DNA of 64,000 nucleotides from Sphingomonas sp. PP-F2F-A104-K0414 (GCF_004340945.1 NZ_SLYD01000008.1:62001-126000); one strand, 5' to 3'; counted from the stretch's first letter, positions 26,244 to 35,923 are shown. The notes: generated from the sequence alone by a model not told the origin. Numbers and translations: made by a program.

Positions 26244-28463
26244 CTACTCGACGAACGCCGCCGTTGCGCGCTGAAGCGCAGCGGCAAGTTCGCCCATCGA
26301 ATACGGCTTCCGCAACAAATCGAATCCGTGCGAGCCCTCGCGCGAAATGACTTCGCTATACCCGCTGGTCAGCAGGATCGCGGTCTCGGGATAGCGCCGG
26401 CGGATTTCACGCCCGAGCTCGATCCCGGTCATGCCCGGCATCATCACGTCTGAGAAAACGACATCGAACCTCGTGGTTTGCCCGTCGAGCACGTCGAGCG
26501 CTTCCTCGGCATCGCGCGCGAAGACGATGGCGTGACCCAGATCGGCAAGCGCCGAGATCGCAAAATTGCCGACATCGGGATTGTCCTCGACCACGAGGAT
26601 ACGCAGCGAGGCCTGCTCGGGACAGATGGCCGGCTCCGGATCGGCGATGATCGGGGTCATATTACGCTCGCGCGGGAGGTACAGCGCGAACGTCGCGCCT
26701 TCGCCCGGGACACTGTCGACGATCACTTCACCGCCCGATTGCTTGACGAACCCGAAGACCTGGGACAGCCCAAGTCCGGTGCCGTGGCCGACCGCTTTGG
26801 ACGTGAAGAACGGTTCGAAGATGTGCTCGATATGCGCAGGGTCGATGCCCGTGCCGGTATCGCGGATCGAAATCCTGACGAAATCCCCATGCTGTGCCGC
26901 GTGACCGCGGACCGCAGGAATACGCTTCGCGGCATCGACGTCGATCGTCAGGCGGCCGCGCTGGTGCATCGCATCGCGCGCATTGACCGCCAGGTTGACG
27001 ATCGCGGTCTCGAGCTGGCTGGCGTCGGCGTTGACCAGGCAAGGCTCGTCGGGAAGCCGCATCGACACCTCGATAAAGGCGCCCGACAGCGTCGCGATCA
27101 TGTCGGTCATCCCGTGCAGGATCGTCCGCGCATCGACTATCGTCGGCGTCAGCGACGATCGCCTGGCGAACGCGAGCAGCTGGTTCGTCAGTTTGGTCGC
27201 GCGGTCGGCCGTATCGGCGATCGCGGCGATATAGCGCGTCCGGCGATCCTCGGTCAGGTCGGGGCGCTTGAGCAGATCGGCCGATCCGCGGATTACCGTC
27301 AGCAGGTTGTTGAAATCATGGGCGATCCCGCCGGTCAGCTGGCCCAGCGTCTCCATCTTCTGCGCCTGGCGAAGCGCCTCGTGCGCCTCGGTCAACTCCA
27401 GCGTACGCTCGACCACGCGCTGCTCCAGCGTGTCGTTGACGTCCTGGACCGCCTTGAACAGCCGTGCATTGTCGATCGCGATCGCCGCCTGCGCCGCAAC
27501 CCCGACCAGCAGCCGTTCGTGCCGCTCGGTGAACCGCCCAACCGCCGAATGCCCGAACAGCAACCCGCCCAGCACGGCCCCCGATCGCGATGTCACCGGC
27601 ACCGACAGATAGCTGCGGACCGGCAGATGCCCCTTGGGCATCCCGTAATGCGGCGCGCTGCGACCATAGCGCGGATCGGCGAGAATATCGTCCGAGCGGA
27701 TCACGCCTTCGTTGCGGAAGGTCGGGCCGAACACCGCGGTCGCACGCGGGCGCCCGAGCGTTTCGAACGCCGCGCGCTCGGCGCCGGCCAGCGTGAACAG
27801 ATGCAGCTTCTCGCCCGTCTCATCCATCAGGTTGTGGAAATAGGCACCGAACTGCGCACCGGTCAGCTTGACGCCGGCATCGGTGACCATCTGGATCAGC
27901 GGCTCGAGCTCCAGTTCGGCCGCCAGCGCCGCGCCGGTGAGGTTGAGCGTCTCGAGCGTGTGCGTCTCTCCCCTCAGCCCGCGCTCGGCGAGCACCGCGT
28001 CGGTCGTCTCGACGACGACGGCGAGCACCCCGCCGGGCACGCCATCATGATCGAGCACCGGCGAGTAATTGAGATCGAGAAAGACCGCGTGATCGTGTGT
28101 CGGAAAATATTGCGACATCTCCTGCCGCGCGAACGACAGCGTTTCGCCGGCCAGACAGACGCGCAGGACGTGCTCGTTGAATGCCCGCGCCTCGGGCCAC
28201 GCATCATGGACCGTAGCCCCCAGACCGGCGGGGTGCCGGGCGCCGACGATAGCGGCATAGGCGTCGTTGTAGATCATGACGCCGTCGCTGCCCCACAACA
28301 ACGCCATCGGCACCGGCGCCCGCAGGATGATCGAGGTCGCGGTCTTGAGGTATTGCGGCCAGCCGTCGATTGGTCCGAGCGGGGTCGACGCCCAGTCCGT
28401 CTCGCCGATCAGCGTCGCCAGTCGCCCGCCGTCGCCCAAGAACGCGAATTCCTTCGACACCAT
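26244..28463 (-). CDS. Hybrid sensor histidine kinase (PAS-GAF-HisKA-HATPase-REC)
   Basis: The product is a 739-residue soluble hybrid kinase. A PAS-like domain (about 15-150, DWASTPLGPIDGWPQYL) is followed by a GAF domain (about 170-350, ending GVAAQAAIAIDNARLF), a coiled coil, the H-box GGIAHDFNNLLTV, the ATPase boxes NLAVNARDAM, DTGTGID and GTGLGLSQVFGF, and one receiver with DVMMPG. ATG 28463 (MVSKEFAFLG) is used because AAGGCGGA precedes it; the longer frame is Arg/Cys-rich and unlike the family. It converges on the ABC1-like gene with a 6-bp gap. The shared N-terminal DWxxTxLGPIDxWP block shows that it is a paralogue of the kinase at 21527. Confidence 0.93.
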   Translation of the reverse strand: MVSKEFAFLGDGGRLATLIGETDWASTPLGPIDGWPQYLKTATSIILRAPVPMALLWGSDGVMIYNDAYAAIVGARHPAGLGATVHDAWPEARAFNEHVLRVCLAGETLSFARQEMSQYFPTHDHAVFLDLNYSPVLDHDGVPGGVLAVVVETTDAVLAERGLRGETHTLETLNLTGAALAAELELEPLIQMVTDAGVKLTGAQFGAYFHNLMDETGEKLHLFTLAGAERAAFETLGRPRATAVFGPTFRNEGVIRSDDILADPRYGRSAPHYGMPKGHLPVRSYLSVPVTSRSGAVLGGLLFGHSAVGRFTERHERLLVGVAAQAAIAIDNARLFKAVQDVNDTLEQRVVERTLELTEAHEALRQAQKMETLGQLTGGIAHDFNNLLTVIRGSADLLKRPDLTEDRRTRYIAAIADTADRATKLTNQLLAFARRSSLTPTIVDARTILHGMTDMIATLSGAFIEVSMRLPDEPCLVNADASQLETAIVNLAVNARDAMHQRGRLTIDVDAAKRIPAVRGHAAQHGDFVRISIRDTGTGIDPAHIEHIFEPFFTSKAVGHGTGLGLSQVFGFVKQSGGEVIVDSVPGEGATFALYLPRERNMTPIIADPEPAICPEQASLRILVVEDNPDVGNFAISALADLGHAIVFARDAEEALDVLDGQTTRFDVVFSDVMMPGMTGIELGREIRRRYPETAILLTSGYSEVISREGSHGFDLLRKPYSMGELAAALQRATAAFVE

Positions 28464-28730
28464 TCCGCCTTTTCCACGCCGACCGCTTCGCGTCTCTGTC
28501 GGGGCCCGCTCAACAATACAAGATTGTTTTCCGCATGTTGGCCCGCGCGCAACTGAGGATGGGCACAACTACCCGGCCACTAACTACGTCTTTGAAACAC
28601 AAGGATCGTGCTGTCTCGCCGCCCCTCAAATCCATCATACGCCACCGCACTCGTGACAGCCGCAGTCTGAGCGCTTTACAACGGCAATACACTTGATAGG
28701 TTGCGCTTTCGAAACGAACGGGGGTTCCAC

Positions 28731-29639
28731 ATGCTCGATCTGGTCAACGTCACGCATGTCTATGCCAATGGCACGCGCGCGCTGGACGACGTGACGCTGA
28801 GCATCCCCAACGGCATGTTCGGACTGCTGGGTCCCAATGGCGCGGGCAAGTCGACGCTGATGCGGACGGTGGCGACGTTGCAGACCCCCACTTCTGGGAC
28901 GATCCGGTTCGGCGATATCGACGTGATCGCCAACCCCGAGGCGTTGCGCGAGACGCTCGGCTATCTCCCGCAGGATTTCGGCGTGTATCCGCGCGTGTCG
29001 GCCTACGACATGCTCGATCACATGGCGGTGCTCAAAGGGATCGCCTCGGCGCGCGAACGCAAGGAGACGGTCGAGACGCTGCTCAACCAGACCAACCTCT
29101 GGTCCGTCCGCAAAAAGGCGATCGCCGGCTTCTCGGGCGGCATGCGTCAGCGTTTCGGAATCGCGCAGGCGCTGATCGGCAACCCCGGTCTCATCATCGT
29201 CGACGAACCGACCGCCGGGCTCGACCCGGAGGAACGCAACCGCTTCCTCAACCTGCTGGCCGAGATCGGGGAGAGCGTCGTGGTGATCCTGTCGACGCAC
29301 ATCGTCGAGGACGTCGCCGATCTGTGCCCACGGATGGCGGTGCTGGCGGGCGGGCGGATCCAGCTCGAAGGCGCCCCGCTCGACCTCATCGAGCGGACCC
29401 GCGGCCAGGTCTGGGCGAAGACGATCGGTCGGGATGAACTCGACGAGGCCAAGCTGCGCTACGAGGTGATCTCGACACGGTTGTTCGCTGGCCGGACGAT
29501 CATTCACATTCTGTCGCCCGACGATCCCGGCGATGGCTTTGCCGCCGCGCATGGCGGGCTTGAGGACGTCTATTTCTCGACGCTCGCTAGGTCGCGGCGA
29601 ATACCGGCAGCGGCATCCGACCAGTTCGTCGCTGCCTGA
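28731..29639 (+). CDS. ABC transporter ATP-binding protein (ABC-2 type)
   Basis: The product is a 302-residue ATPase with Walker A GPNGAGKST, Q-loop YLPQDFGVYP, signature FSGGMRQRFGIAQAL, Walker B IIVDEPTAGLDPEE and switch STHIVEDV, in the form typical of CcmA/NodI-like ABC-2 exporters. ATG 28731 (MLDLVNVTHVYANG) is favoured over 28701 because the ten extra residues are not family-like. Its stop TGA shares an A with the ATG of the next gene, so it is translated together with the permease/peptidase fusion that must be its membrane partner. Confidence 0.93.
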   Translation: MLDLVNVTHVYANGTRALDDVTLSIPNGMFGLLGPNGAGKSTLMRTVATLQTPTSGTIRFGDIDVIANPEALRETLGYLPQDFGVYPRVSAYDMLDHMAVLKGIASARERKETVETLLNQTNLWSVRKKAIAGFSGGMRQRFGIAQALIGNPGLIIVDEPTAGLDPEERNRFLNLLAEIGESVVVILSTHIVEDVADLCPRMAVLAGGRIQLEGAPLDLIERTRGQVWAKTIGRDELDEAKLRYEVISTRLFAGRTIIHILSPDDPGDGFAAAHGGLEDVYFSTLARSRRIPAAASDQFVAA

Positions 29640-32600
29640 TGTTCGGCCAGATCGCCCGCTTCGAACTGCGCTATCAACTGCGCAACCCGGTCTTCTGGAC
29701 CGTCGCGATCCTGTTCTTCCTGCTCAGCTTCGGATCGATGACGATCGAGCAGATCCAGATCGGCAGCGGCGCCAACATCCACAAGAATGCACCGGTCGCG
29801 ATCGCCCAGGTCCATCTGATCATGTCGCTGTTCTTCATGTTCGTGACGACAGCCTTCGTCGCCAACGTGATCGTCCGCGACGACGAGAGCGGGTTCGGGC
29901 CGATGGTCCGGTCGACGCGCGTCAGCAAGTTCGACTATCTGACCGCGCGGTTCCTGGGTGCGTTCGGTGCCGCGGCATTGGCGTTCGTCGCGATCCCGTT
30001 GGCGATCTGGCTGGGGTCGATGATGCCGTGGGTCGATGCCGAACGGCTCGGACCCAATCGTCTTGGCGACTATGCCTACGCGTATTTCCTGCTGGCGCTG
30101 CCGAGCGTGTTCATGACCTCCGCGATCTTCTTCGCGGTGGCGACGATGACGCGGTCGATGATGTACAGCTATCTGGGCGTGATCGTCTTCCTGGTCCTGT
30201 ACCTCGCGATCAACGCGGTGCTGCGGGCGAAACCGGAATGGCGCGCAGTCGGCAGCTATCTCGAACCGTTCGGGCTTGGCGCCTTTGCGAGCACCACGCG
30301 CTATTTCACCGCCAGCGAGGCGAATGCCGGCCTGCCCCCCTTTACGGGCGTGCTGGTGTGGAACCGGCTGTTTGCGATCCTGATCGGCTTCGTCGCGATC
30401 GGCATCGCCTATGTCCGCTTTTCGTTCGCCGAGCGCGGCGTCTCGAAACGGGCGCTTCGCCGGCAACGCCGGACGACCGCAAAGCTCGCCGCCACCCCGC
30501 CGCTGTTGGTCGACCAGCTCCCCGCGGCGCGTCCCGCCGCCGCGGGCTGGATCCGCCTTCGCGAGCGCTGCCGGTTCGAGATGGCGCTCGTGTTCCGCAG
30601 TCCCGCATTCCTCGTGCTGATGCTGATCGGCATCTTCAACGCGCTGGCCGCGTTGCTTTCGTCCAACGAGATGTACGGGACCGCGATCCGCCCGCTGACC
30701 TTTGCGGTGATCGGGACGCTGGAGGGTGCATTCAGCATCATCCCGCTCATCATCGCGATCTATTATTCGGGCGAACTCGTCTGGCGCGACCGCGAGCGTG
30801 GGATGCACGAGATCGTCGACGCCACCCCGCTCCCCAATTGGGCGTATCTCGTGCCGAAAGTCCTGGCGATCACCGGCGTGCTGTTCGCGACCTCCGTGGT
30901 GGCGGTCGTCACTGCGTGCGTCGTCCAGCTTTCGCGCGGCCAGACCGATCTGGCGCTCGGCCATTACGTCGCGTGGTGGGTGCTGCCGATGACCGTCGAT
31001 GCCGTGATCCTCGCGGTGCTGGCGGTATTCGTCCAGGCGCTCAGTCCGAACAAATATATCGGTTGGGCGATCATGGTCCTCTACCTCGTCGGCACGATCA
31101 CGCTGACCAACATGGGCTTCGAACACCCACTCTACCAATATGGCACGGTCGGCACCGTCACGCTGTCTGACATGAACGGCGCACAGATCGGTGGCGCGCG
31201 GGCATGGTGGTTGCGGCTGTACTGGGGCGCGATTGCGCTGGGCCTGTGCGTGTTCGCGCATCTGCTCTGGCGGCGCGGCACCGAAACCCGACTGCGGGTA
31301 CGGCTTGTGCAGGTGCCACGTCGTCTGATCGGCACGCCCGGCGCGGTCCTGGCCAGCGCGCTCATCGTGGCCACTGCGACCGGCGTCTTCCTGTACTACC
31401 AGATGGACGTTCTGAGCGTCTATCGCACCAAGCAGGACGGCGAGGCGCGCCAAGCGCTCTACGAGAAAAAATATCTACGCTATCTCGGCGTAAAGCAGCC
31501 TTCGGTCACGGATATCCGGCTGAACGTCGCGCTCTATCCCGACCAACGCCGGCTCGAGACCGACGGCACCTACGCGTTCGTCAACGATAGCGGTGCGCCG
31601 GTACGCGACCTTCACGTTCGCCTGCCCGACGACAGGACCCGGCTGGGGGCTGTCGCCATTCCCGGCGCTGTGCTGGTGATGGACGATTCCGACCTGCAAT
31701 ACCGTATCTACAGGTTCGCGACTCCGCTTGCGCCGGGCGCGCGTGGCACGCTGACGTTCCACACGACCCGCTGGCAACGCGGCCTCGTCGCTACGGGCGA
31801 CGACACCCGCGTGGTGGCCAACGGTACGTTTCTGGAGAATCGCGAATTCGCGCCGCAGATTGGCATGAGCAAGGATGGCCTGCTCGAGGAGCGTTCGAAA
31901 CGGCGCAAATACGGCCTGACTCCCGAACTGCGTCCTGCCAAGCTCGAGGATCGCACTGCACAGGACCGCAACCTGCTGGGCAACGCACCATGGGTTCGTT
32001 CCGACATCACCGTCTCGACGCTCGCCAGCCAGATCCCGATCGCGCCGGGTCGGAAAGTCTCGGACGCCATCGCTGGCGGGCGGCGCACTGCCCGGTTCGT
32101 GTCGACCGTTCCAATCCTCGCCTTCTTCTCGGTCCAGTCAGCGGCGTACGCGCAGAAAAACGGTACCGCCGACGGAACTGCACTGACGGTGTATTACGAT
32201 CCGCAGCACGCCTTCAACGTCGATCGGATGCTCGACGCGATGCAGCGTTCGCTCCGCTATTACCGCGCCAATTTCGGGCCCTATCAGTTCGATTATGCCC
32301 GCATCCTCGAATATCCGGGCTATGCGAGCTACGCGCAGGCGTTCGCTGGCACGATCCCTTATTCCGAACGGCTCGGGTTCATTGCCGACAACCGCGATCC
32401 GGCCAAGGTCGACTATATCAGCTACATCACCGCACACGAGCTAGGCCACCAATATTGGGGTCATCAACTGGTCAGCGCGGACATGCAGGGCGGCTCGATG
32501 CTGATCGAGACGATGGCGCAATATTCGGCGCTGATGGTGATGAAACATCAATATGGCGACGACAAGATTCGCCGCTTCCTGAAGTATGAACTCGACAGCT

Positions 32601-33229
32601 ATCTGCGTTCGCGTGGTAGCGAGGTCGTCGAAGAAGTCCCGCTCGACCGGGTCGAGGGCCAGGGGTACATCCACTACCGCAAGGGATCGCTGGTGATGTA
32701 TCTTCTCCAGGATCGGCTTGGCGAGGCGCGGGTCAATGCGATGCTGCGCGGCCTGCTTGCGCGGTATCGGTTCAAGGGCAAGCCATATCCGCGCTCGCTC
32801 GATCTGGTCGACGGGTTCCGGTCGTTGGCGCGAACCCCGGCGGAAAGAGAACTCGTGCTCGACCTGCTCGACCGGATCACCGTATACGACCTGAAGACGA
32901 CCGCAGCCGTTACGCGCAAGCGATCCGACGGCCGTTTCGAAACGCTGCTGACGATCAAAGCCACCAAGTCTCATGCCAATGGTGCAGGCGTCGAAACCGA
33001 AGCACCGTTGTCGGATATGATCGACGTCGGCGTGTTCGATCAGCGTCCCGGGCTTGGCAGCTTTGCGACAAAGGACGTCATCCTGAAGGAACGCCGCCCG
33101 ATCCGCTCGGGAGAACAGGTCATCCGCATCGTCACGACGCGCAAGCCCGCATTCGCCGGGGTCGATCCCTATAATTTCTACGTGGACCGTAACGGCGACG
33201 ACAATGTCGCCGCGGTGACCGGCGGATGA
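29639..33229 (+). CDS. ABC-2 permease fused to an M1-family aminopeptidase
   Basis: The product has 1196 residues. The N-terminal half (about 1-560) is an ABC-2-like permease with about a dozen hydrophobic helices in two blocks, each preceded by a cytoplasmic segment (FELRYQLRNPVFWTVAIL and RFEMALVFRSPAFLVLML). The second half is an M1 metallopeptidase with zinc site H933-E-L-G-H937 and a distal Glu in MLIETMAQYSALM, 19 residues after the second His as in other permease fusions. The peptidase would face the periplasm. ABC-ATPase plus this fusion is a known but functionally uncharacterised arrangement; peptide export with trimming, or cell-envelope adaptation, are guesses. Its ATG overlaps the ATPase stop by one base. 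Confidence 0.92.
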   Translation: MFGQIARFELRYQLRNPVFWTVAILFFLLSFGSMTIEQIQIGSGANIHKNAPVAIAQVHLIMSLFFMFVTTAFVANVIVRDDESGFGPMVRSTRVSKFDYLTARFLGAFGAAALAFVAIPLAIWLGSMMPWVDAERLGPNRLGDYAYAYFLLALPSVFMTSAIFFAVATMTRSMMYSYLGVIVFLVLYLAINAVLRAKPEWRAVGSYLEPFGLGAFASTTRYFTASEANAGLPPFTGVLVWNRLFAILIGFVAIGIAYVRFSFAERGVSKRALRRQRRTTAKLAATPPLLVDQLPAARPAAAGWIRLRERCRFEMALVFRSPAFLVLMLIGIFNALAALLSSNEMYGTAIRPLTFAVIGTLEGAFSIIPLIIAIYYSGELVWRDRERGMHEIVDATPLPNWAYLVPKVLAITGVLFATSVVAVVTACVVQLSRGQTDLALGHYVAWWVLPMTVDAVILAVLAVFVQALSPNKYIGWAIMVLYLVGTITLTNMGFEHPLYQYGTVGTVTLSDMNGAQIGGARAWWLRLYWGAIALGLCVFAHLLWRRGTETRLRVRLVQVPRRLIGTPGAVLASALIVATATGVFLYYQMDVLSVYRTKQDGEARQALYEKKYLRYLGVKQPSVTDIRLNVALYPDQRRLETDGTYAFVNDSGAPVRDLHVRLPDDRTRLGAVAIPGAVLVMDDSDLQYRIYRFATPLAPGARGTLTFHTTRWQRGLVATGDDTRVVANGTFLENREFAPQIGMSKDGLLEERSKRRKYGLTPELRPAKLEDRTAQDRNLLGNAPWVRSDITVSTLASQIPIAPGRKVSDAIAGGRRTARFVSTVPILAFFSVQSAAYAQKNGTADGTALTVYYDPQHAFNVDRMLDAMQRSLRYYRANFGPYQFDYARILEYPGYASYAQAFAGTIPYSERLGFIADNRDPAKVDYISYITAHELGHQYWGHQLVSADMQGGSMLIETMAQYSALMVMKHQYGDDKIRRFLKYELDSYLRSRGSEVVEEVPLDRVEGQGYIHYRKGSLVMYLLQDRLGEARVNAMLRGLLARYRFKGKPYPRSLDLVDGFRSLARTPAERELVLDLLDRITVYDLKTTAAVTRKRSDGRFETLLTIKATKSHANGAGVETEAPLSDMIDVGVFDQRPGLGSFATKDVILKERRPIRSGEQVIRIVTTRKPAFAGVDPYNFYVDRNGDDNVAAVTGG

Positions 33230-33324
33230 CGGTCAGGACGGCCGGCAATGCGACGAGGTGGCGACGAGGTACCGGCACCGATCACGGCACTTGACAGGCT
33301 CCGTCCACGACCGATGCTGAGCGA

Positions 33325-34263
33325 ATGAAAGCCGTCCTGCCCGCAGCTGCCCGCCCGCTCCTCGAACCCCATCTCCCGACGACGCTCGATGTCGCCTGGT
33401 TTTCGACGCCGGACGATGCGAAGGCGATGATCGCGGATGCCGACATCGCCTGGGTCGACATGCAGCCGACCCATCTCGTTGCCGAGGCGATCCGGGCGGC
33501 AGGGCCCCGATTGACGTGGGTATCGACGATCTATGCCGGGCTGGACGCGTTCCCCCTCGAACACCTCAAGGCCAATAACGTCACGCTGACCAACGGCGCG
33601 GGGATCAATGCGGTGACGGTGGCTGAATATGCCGTGATGGGCGTGCTGGTCGCCGCCAAGCGCTTCGATACGGTGTTGCGGGCGTACGACCGCCACGAAT
33701 GGCTCAAGGACGCGCCAGGGAAGATCGAGCTCGAGGGGACGAAGGCGCTGGTCATCGGCTATGGCACGATCGGCCGGTTGATCGGCGACCGGCTTGCCGG
33801 GTTTGGCGTCGCGGTGACGGGCGTCTCGCGGACCGGCCGCGATGGCACGATCACGGCGGATGCCTGGCGCGACCGGCTCGGCGCGTTCGATTGGATCATT
33901 CTCGCCGCACCGTCGACCGGCGCGACGCAGGCGATGATCGGCCATGCCGAACTCCAGCAGATGAAAAGGTCGGCCTGGTTGATCAACATCGCCCGCGGCG
34001 ACATGATTGACGACGAAGCCTTATGCAGTGCGCTGGCGGACGGAACGATCGGCGGCGCGTTTCTCGACCCTACCCAGCCCGAACCCCTGCCTGCTGGCCA
34101 CCCACTCTGGTCCGCGCCGAATGCGATCGTGACGATGCACTTGTCGGGCAGGAGCCAGACGACGATGTTCCAACGCGGGGCGACGATGTTCCTCCAAAAT
34201 CTTGCCGCGTTTCTCGCCGGTGAACCGATGAGGAACGTCGCCGATCTCGACGAGGGCTATTGA
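33325..34263 (+). CDS. D-isomer-specific 2-hydroxyacid dehydrogenase family protein
   Basis: The product is a 312-residue NAD(P)-dependent oxidoreductase. The Rossmann motif appears as ALVIGYGTIGRLIGDRLAGF (about 144-163). The catalytic Arg lies in NIARGDMIDDEAL, the acidic residue near DPTQPEPLPAGHPLW, and the catalytic His in IVTMHLSG. The substrate domain has WVSTIYAGLDAFP and NGAGINAVTVAEYAVM. The order and spacing match the glyoxylate/hydroxypyruvate reductase-like branch; the substrate is unknown. It starts 95 bp after the peptidase fusion and may be read with it. Confidence 0.88.
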   Translation: MKAVLPAAARPLLEPHLPTTLDVAWFSTPDDAKAMIADADIAWVDMQPTHLVAEAIRAAGPRLTWVSTIYAGLDAFPLEHLKANNVTLTNGAGINAVTVAEYAVMGVLVAAKRFDTVLRAYDRHEWLKDAPGKIELEGTKALVIGYGTIGRLIGDRLAGFGVAVTGVSRTGRDGTITADAWRDRLGAFDWIILAAPSTGATQAMIGHAELQQMKRSAWLINIARGDMIDDEALCSALADGTIGGAFLDPTQPEPLPAGHPLWSAPNAIVTMHLSGRSQTTMFQRGATMFLQNLAAFLAGEPMRNVADLDEGY

Positions 34264-34405
34264 CCGTTCGAGCGGATGCGAACTGCGCGGCCGGTCGTGC
34301 ACGAGCTCAGCCTTGGGCCTGGCTTGGTACCATAGCGGCGTCTGGCAAGCCGCCCGATCGCTGGCGCAAGGGCGCAGGCTTAACGCAGACAAGCTTTACT
34401 TCATT

Positions 34406-34427
34406 GCGCGAAAAGGCGTTTTCGCGC
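34406..34427 (+). promoter_or_regulatory. Perfect hairpin in the DAHP synthase leader
   Basis: GCGCGAAAA (34406-34414), loop GGCG and TTTTCGCGC (34419-34427) form a perfect 9-bp stem ending 38 bp before the aroG start. It could end transcription from upstream, or act as an operator or attenuator arm for aroG. No Trp/Phe/Tyr-rich leader peptide is evident. Confidence 0.45.
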
Positions 34428-34465
34428 ATGGCCAGCCGCACAATTCACCATCCGGACGACATGAT

Positions 34466-35839
34466 ATGGCCGCGAACTGGGCCCCCGACAGCTGGACGCG
34501 TCACGAAGCACGACAGCTCCCCACCTATCCCGACGCGGCTGCACTGACCGCCGCGACCGACCAGTTGGCGACCTTCCCGCCGCTCGTCTTTGCGGGCGAG
34601 GCCCGCAACCTGACCGCGTCGCTCGCCGAGGTCGCTGCCGGCAAGGCGTTCCTGCTCCAGGGCGGCGATTGCGCCGAGAGCTTCGCCGAGCATAGCGCGA
34701 ACAACATTCGCGACACGTTCCGCGTCATCCTGCAGATGGCGGTCGTCCTGACGTTCGCGTCGAAGCTCCCGGTGGTGAAGCTCGGCCGCATGGCGGGTCA
34801 GTTCGCCAAGCCGCGCTCGACCGATACCGAGACGATCGGCGGCGTCGAGCTGCCCTCGTACCGCGGCGACAACGTCAACGACATCGCCTTCACCGCTGAG
34901 GCCCGCGCGCCCGATCCGCAGCGGATGATCCGCGCCTATTCGCAGTCGGCTGCGACGCTCAACCTGCTGCGGGCGTTCGCGCAAGGCGGCTACGCGAACC
35001 TCCACCAGGTGCACCGCTGGACGCACGACTTCATGGGCCGCAGCCCCTGGTCGAAGAAATACGCCGAGACCGCGGACCGGATCGGCGAGGCGCTCGAGTT
35101 CATGGCGGCGTGCGGAATCGATCCCGAGACCGTGCCGCAGCTTGCGCAAACGCATTTCTACACCAGCCACGAGGCATTGCTGCTCCAGTATGAGCAGGCG
35201 CTGACCCGGCAGGATTCGCTGACCGGCGACTGGTACGACACGAGCGCGCATTTCCTCTGGATCGGCGATCGCACGCGGTTCGAGGGCTCTTCGCATGTCG
35301 AATACCTCCGCGGCATCGGCAACCCGATCGGCATCAAATGCGGGCCTAGCTTGGAGCCCGACGCCCTGCTGAGGATGCTCGACACGCTCAATCCCGGCCG
35401 CGTACCCGGCCGCATGACGCTGATCACGCGCTATGGTTATGACAAGATCGAGGCCAACCTGCCCCGTCTGGTCCGTGCCGTGACGCGCGAAGGCCATCCG
35501 GTGGTGTGGAGCTGCGACCCGATGCACGGCAACGTCGTCAAAGCCGCCAACGGCTACAAGACGCGGCCGTTCGACCGCATCCTCGCCGAGGTCCGCGGCT
35601 TCTTCGCGGTCCACCGCGCCGAGGGCACGCATGCCGGCGGCATCCACGCCGAGATGACCGGCCAGAATGTGACGGAGTGCACCGGCGGCGCGGTCGACGT
35701 GACCGAGCAGTCGCTCGCCGATCGCTACCACACGCACTGCGACCCGCGCCTCAACGCCAGCCAGAGCCTCGAGCTCGCATTCCTGCTGGCCGAGATGCTC
35801 AACGAGGAAATGGCCGAACGCAAGAAGGTCGCTGCCTGA
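34466..35839 (+). CDS. aroG: Class II 3-deoxy-7-phosphoheptulonate (DAHP) synthase
   Basis: The product is a 457-residue cytosolic enzyme that condenses phosphoenolpyruvate and erythrose 4-phosphate, the first step of the shikimate pathway. It is the plant/actinobacterial class II type: MAANWAPDSWTRHEARQLP, then the metal-binding Cys in LLQGGDCAESFAEHS (C69), KLGRMAGQFAKPRS, LPSYRGDNVND, WIGDRTR and a C-terminal VTECTGGA block. ATG 34466 is chosen because it gives the usual family start; the open frame upstream is not conserved-looking. No other aromatic genes are next to it. The symbol follows common usage for the class and is not evidence of E. coli AroG orthology. Confidence 0.95.
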   Translation: MAANWAPDSWTRHEARQLPTYPDAAALTAATDQLATFPPLVFAGEARNLTASLAEVAAGKAFLLQGGDCAESFAEHSANNIRDTFRVILQMAVVLTFASKLPVVKLGRMAGQFAKPRSTDTETIGGVELPSYRGDNVNDIAFTAEARAPDPQRMIRAYSQSAATLNLLRAFAQGGYANLHQVHRWTHDFMGRSPWSKKYAETADRIGEALEFMAACGIDPETVPQLAQTHFYTSHEALLLQYEQALTRQDSLTGDWYDTSAHFLWIGDRTRFEGSSHVEYLRGIGNPIGIKCGPSLEPDALLRMLDTLNPGRVPGRMTLITRYGYDKIEANLPRLVRAVTREGHPVVWSCDPMHGNVVKAANGYKTRPFDRILAEVRGFFAVHRAEGTHAGGIHAEMTGQNVTECTGGAVDVTEQSLADRYHTHCDPRLNASQSLELAFLLAEMLNEEMAERKKVAA

Positions 35840-35847
35840 TAAAATAC

Positions 35848-35912
35848 GCGGGCGTCGCAAGAATTGTCGGTAACCGTCTTGACGGCTACCGACCCATTCC
35901 GTAGACGCCCGC
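35848..35912. terminator. Nested two-tier inverted repeat between aroG and tRNA-Glu
   Basis: The outer arms GCGGGCGTC (35848-35856) and GACGCCCGC (35904-35912) are perfect. Inside them GTCGGTAACCGTC (35866-35878) pairs with GACGGCTACCGAC (35881-35893) with one mismatch and a 2-base loop. The inner stem is a strong terminator-like hairpin for aroG. The outer pair would close a larger cruciform directly before the tRNA. Confidence 0.6.
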
Positions 35913-35923
35913 TTCTGCTACAC

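Noticed and set aside
22343..28556. Long opposite-strand frames across both hybrid kinases
   Set aside because: No family motifs and Arg/Ala/His-rich composition; the opposite strand carries complete kinase domains.
29570..31453. 627-residue minus-strand frame over the ABC permease
   Set aside because: Charged low-complexity translation (RDR, QH-rich) without domains; shadow of the permease.
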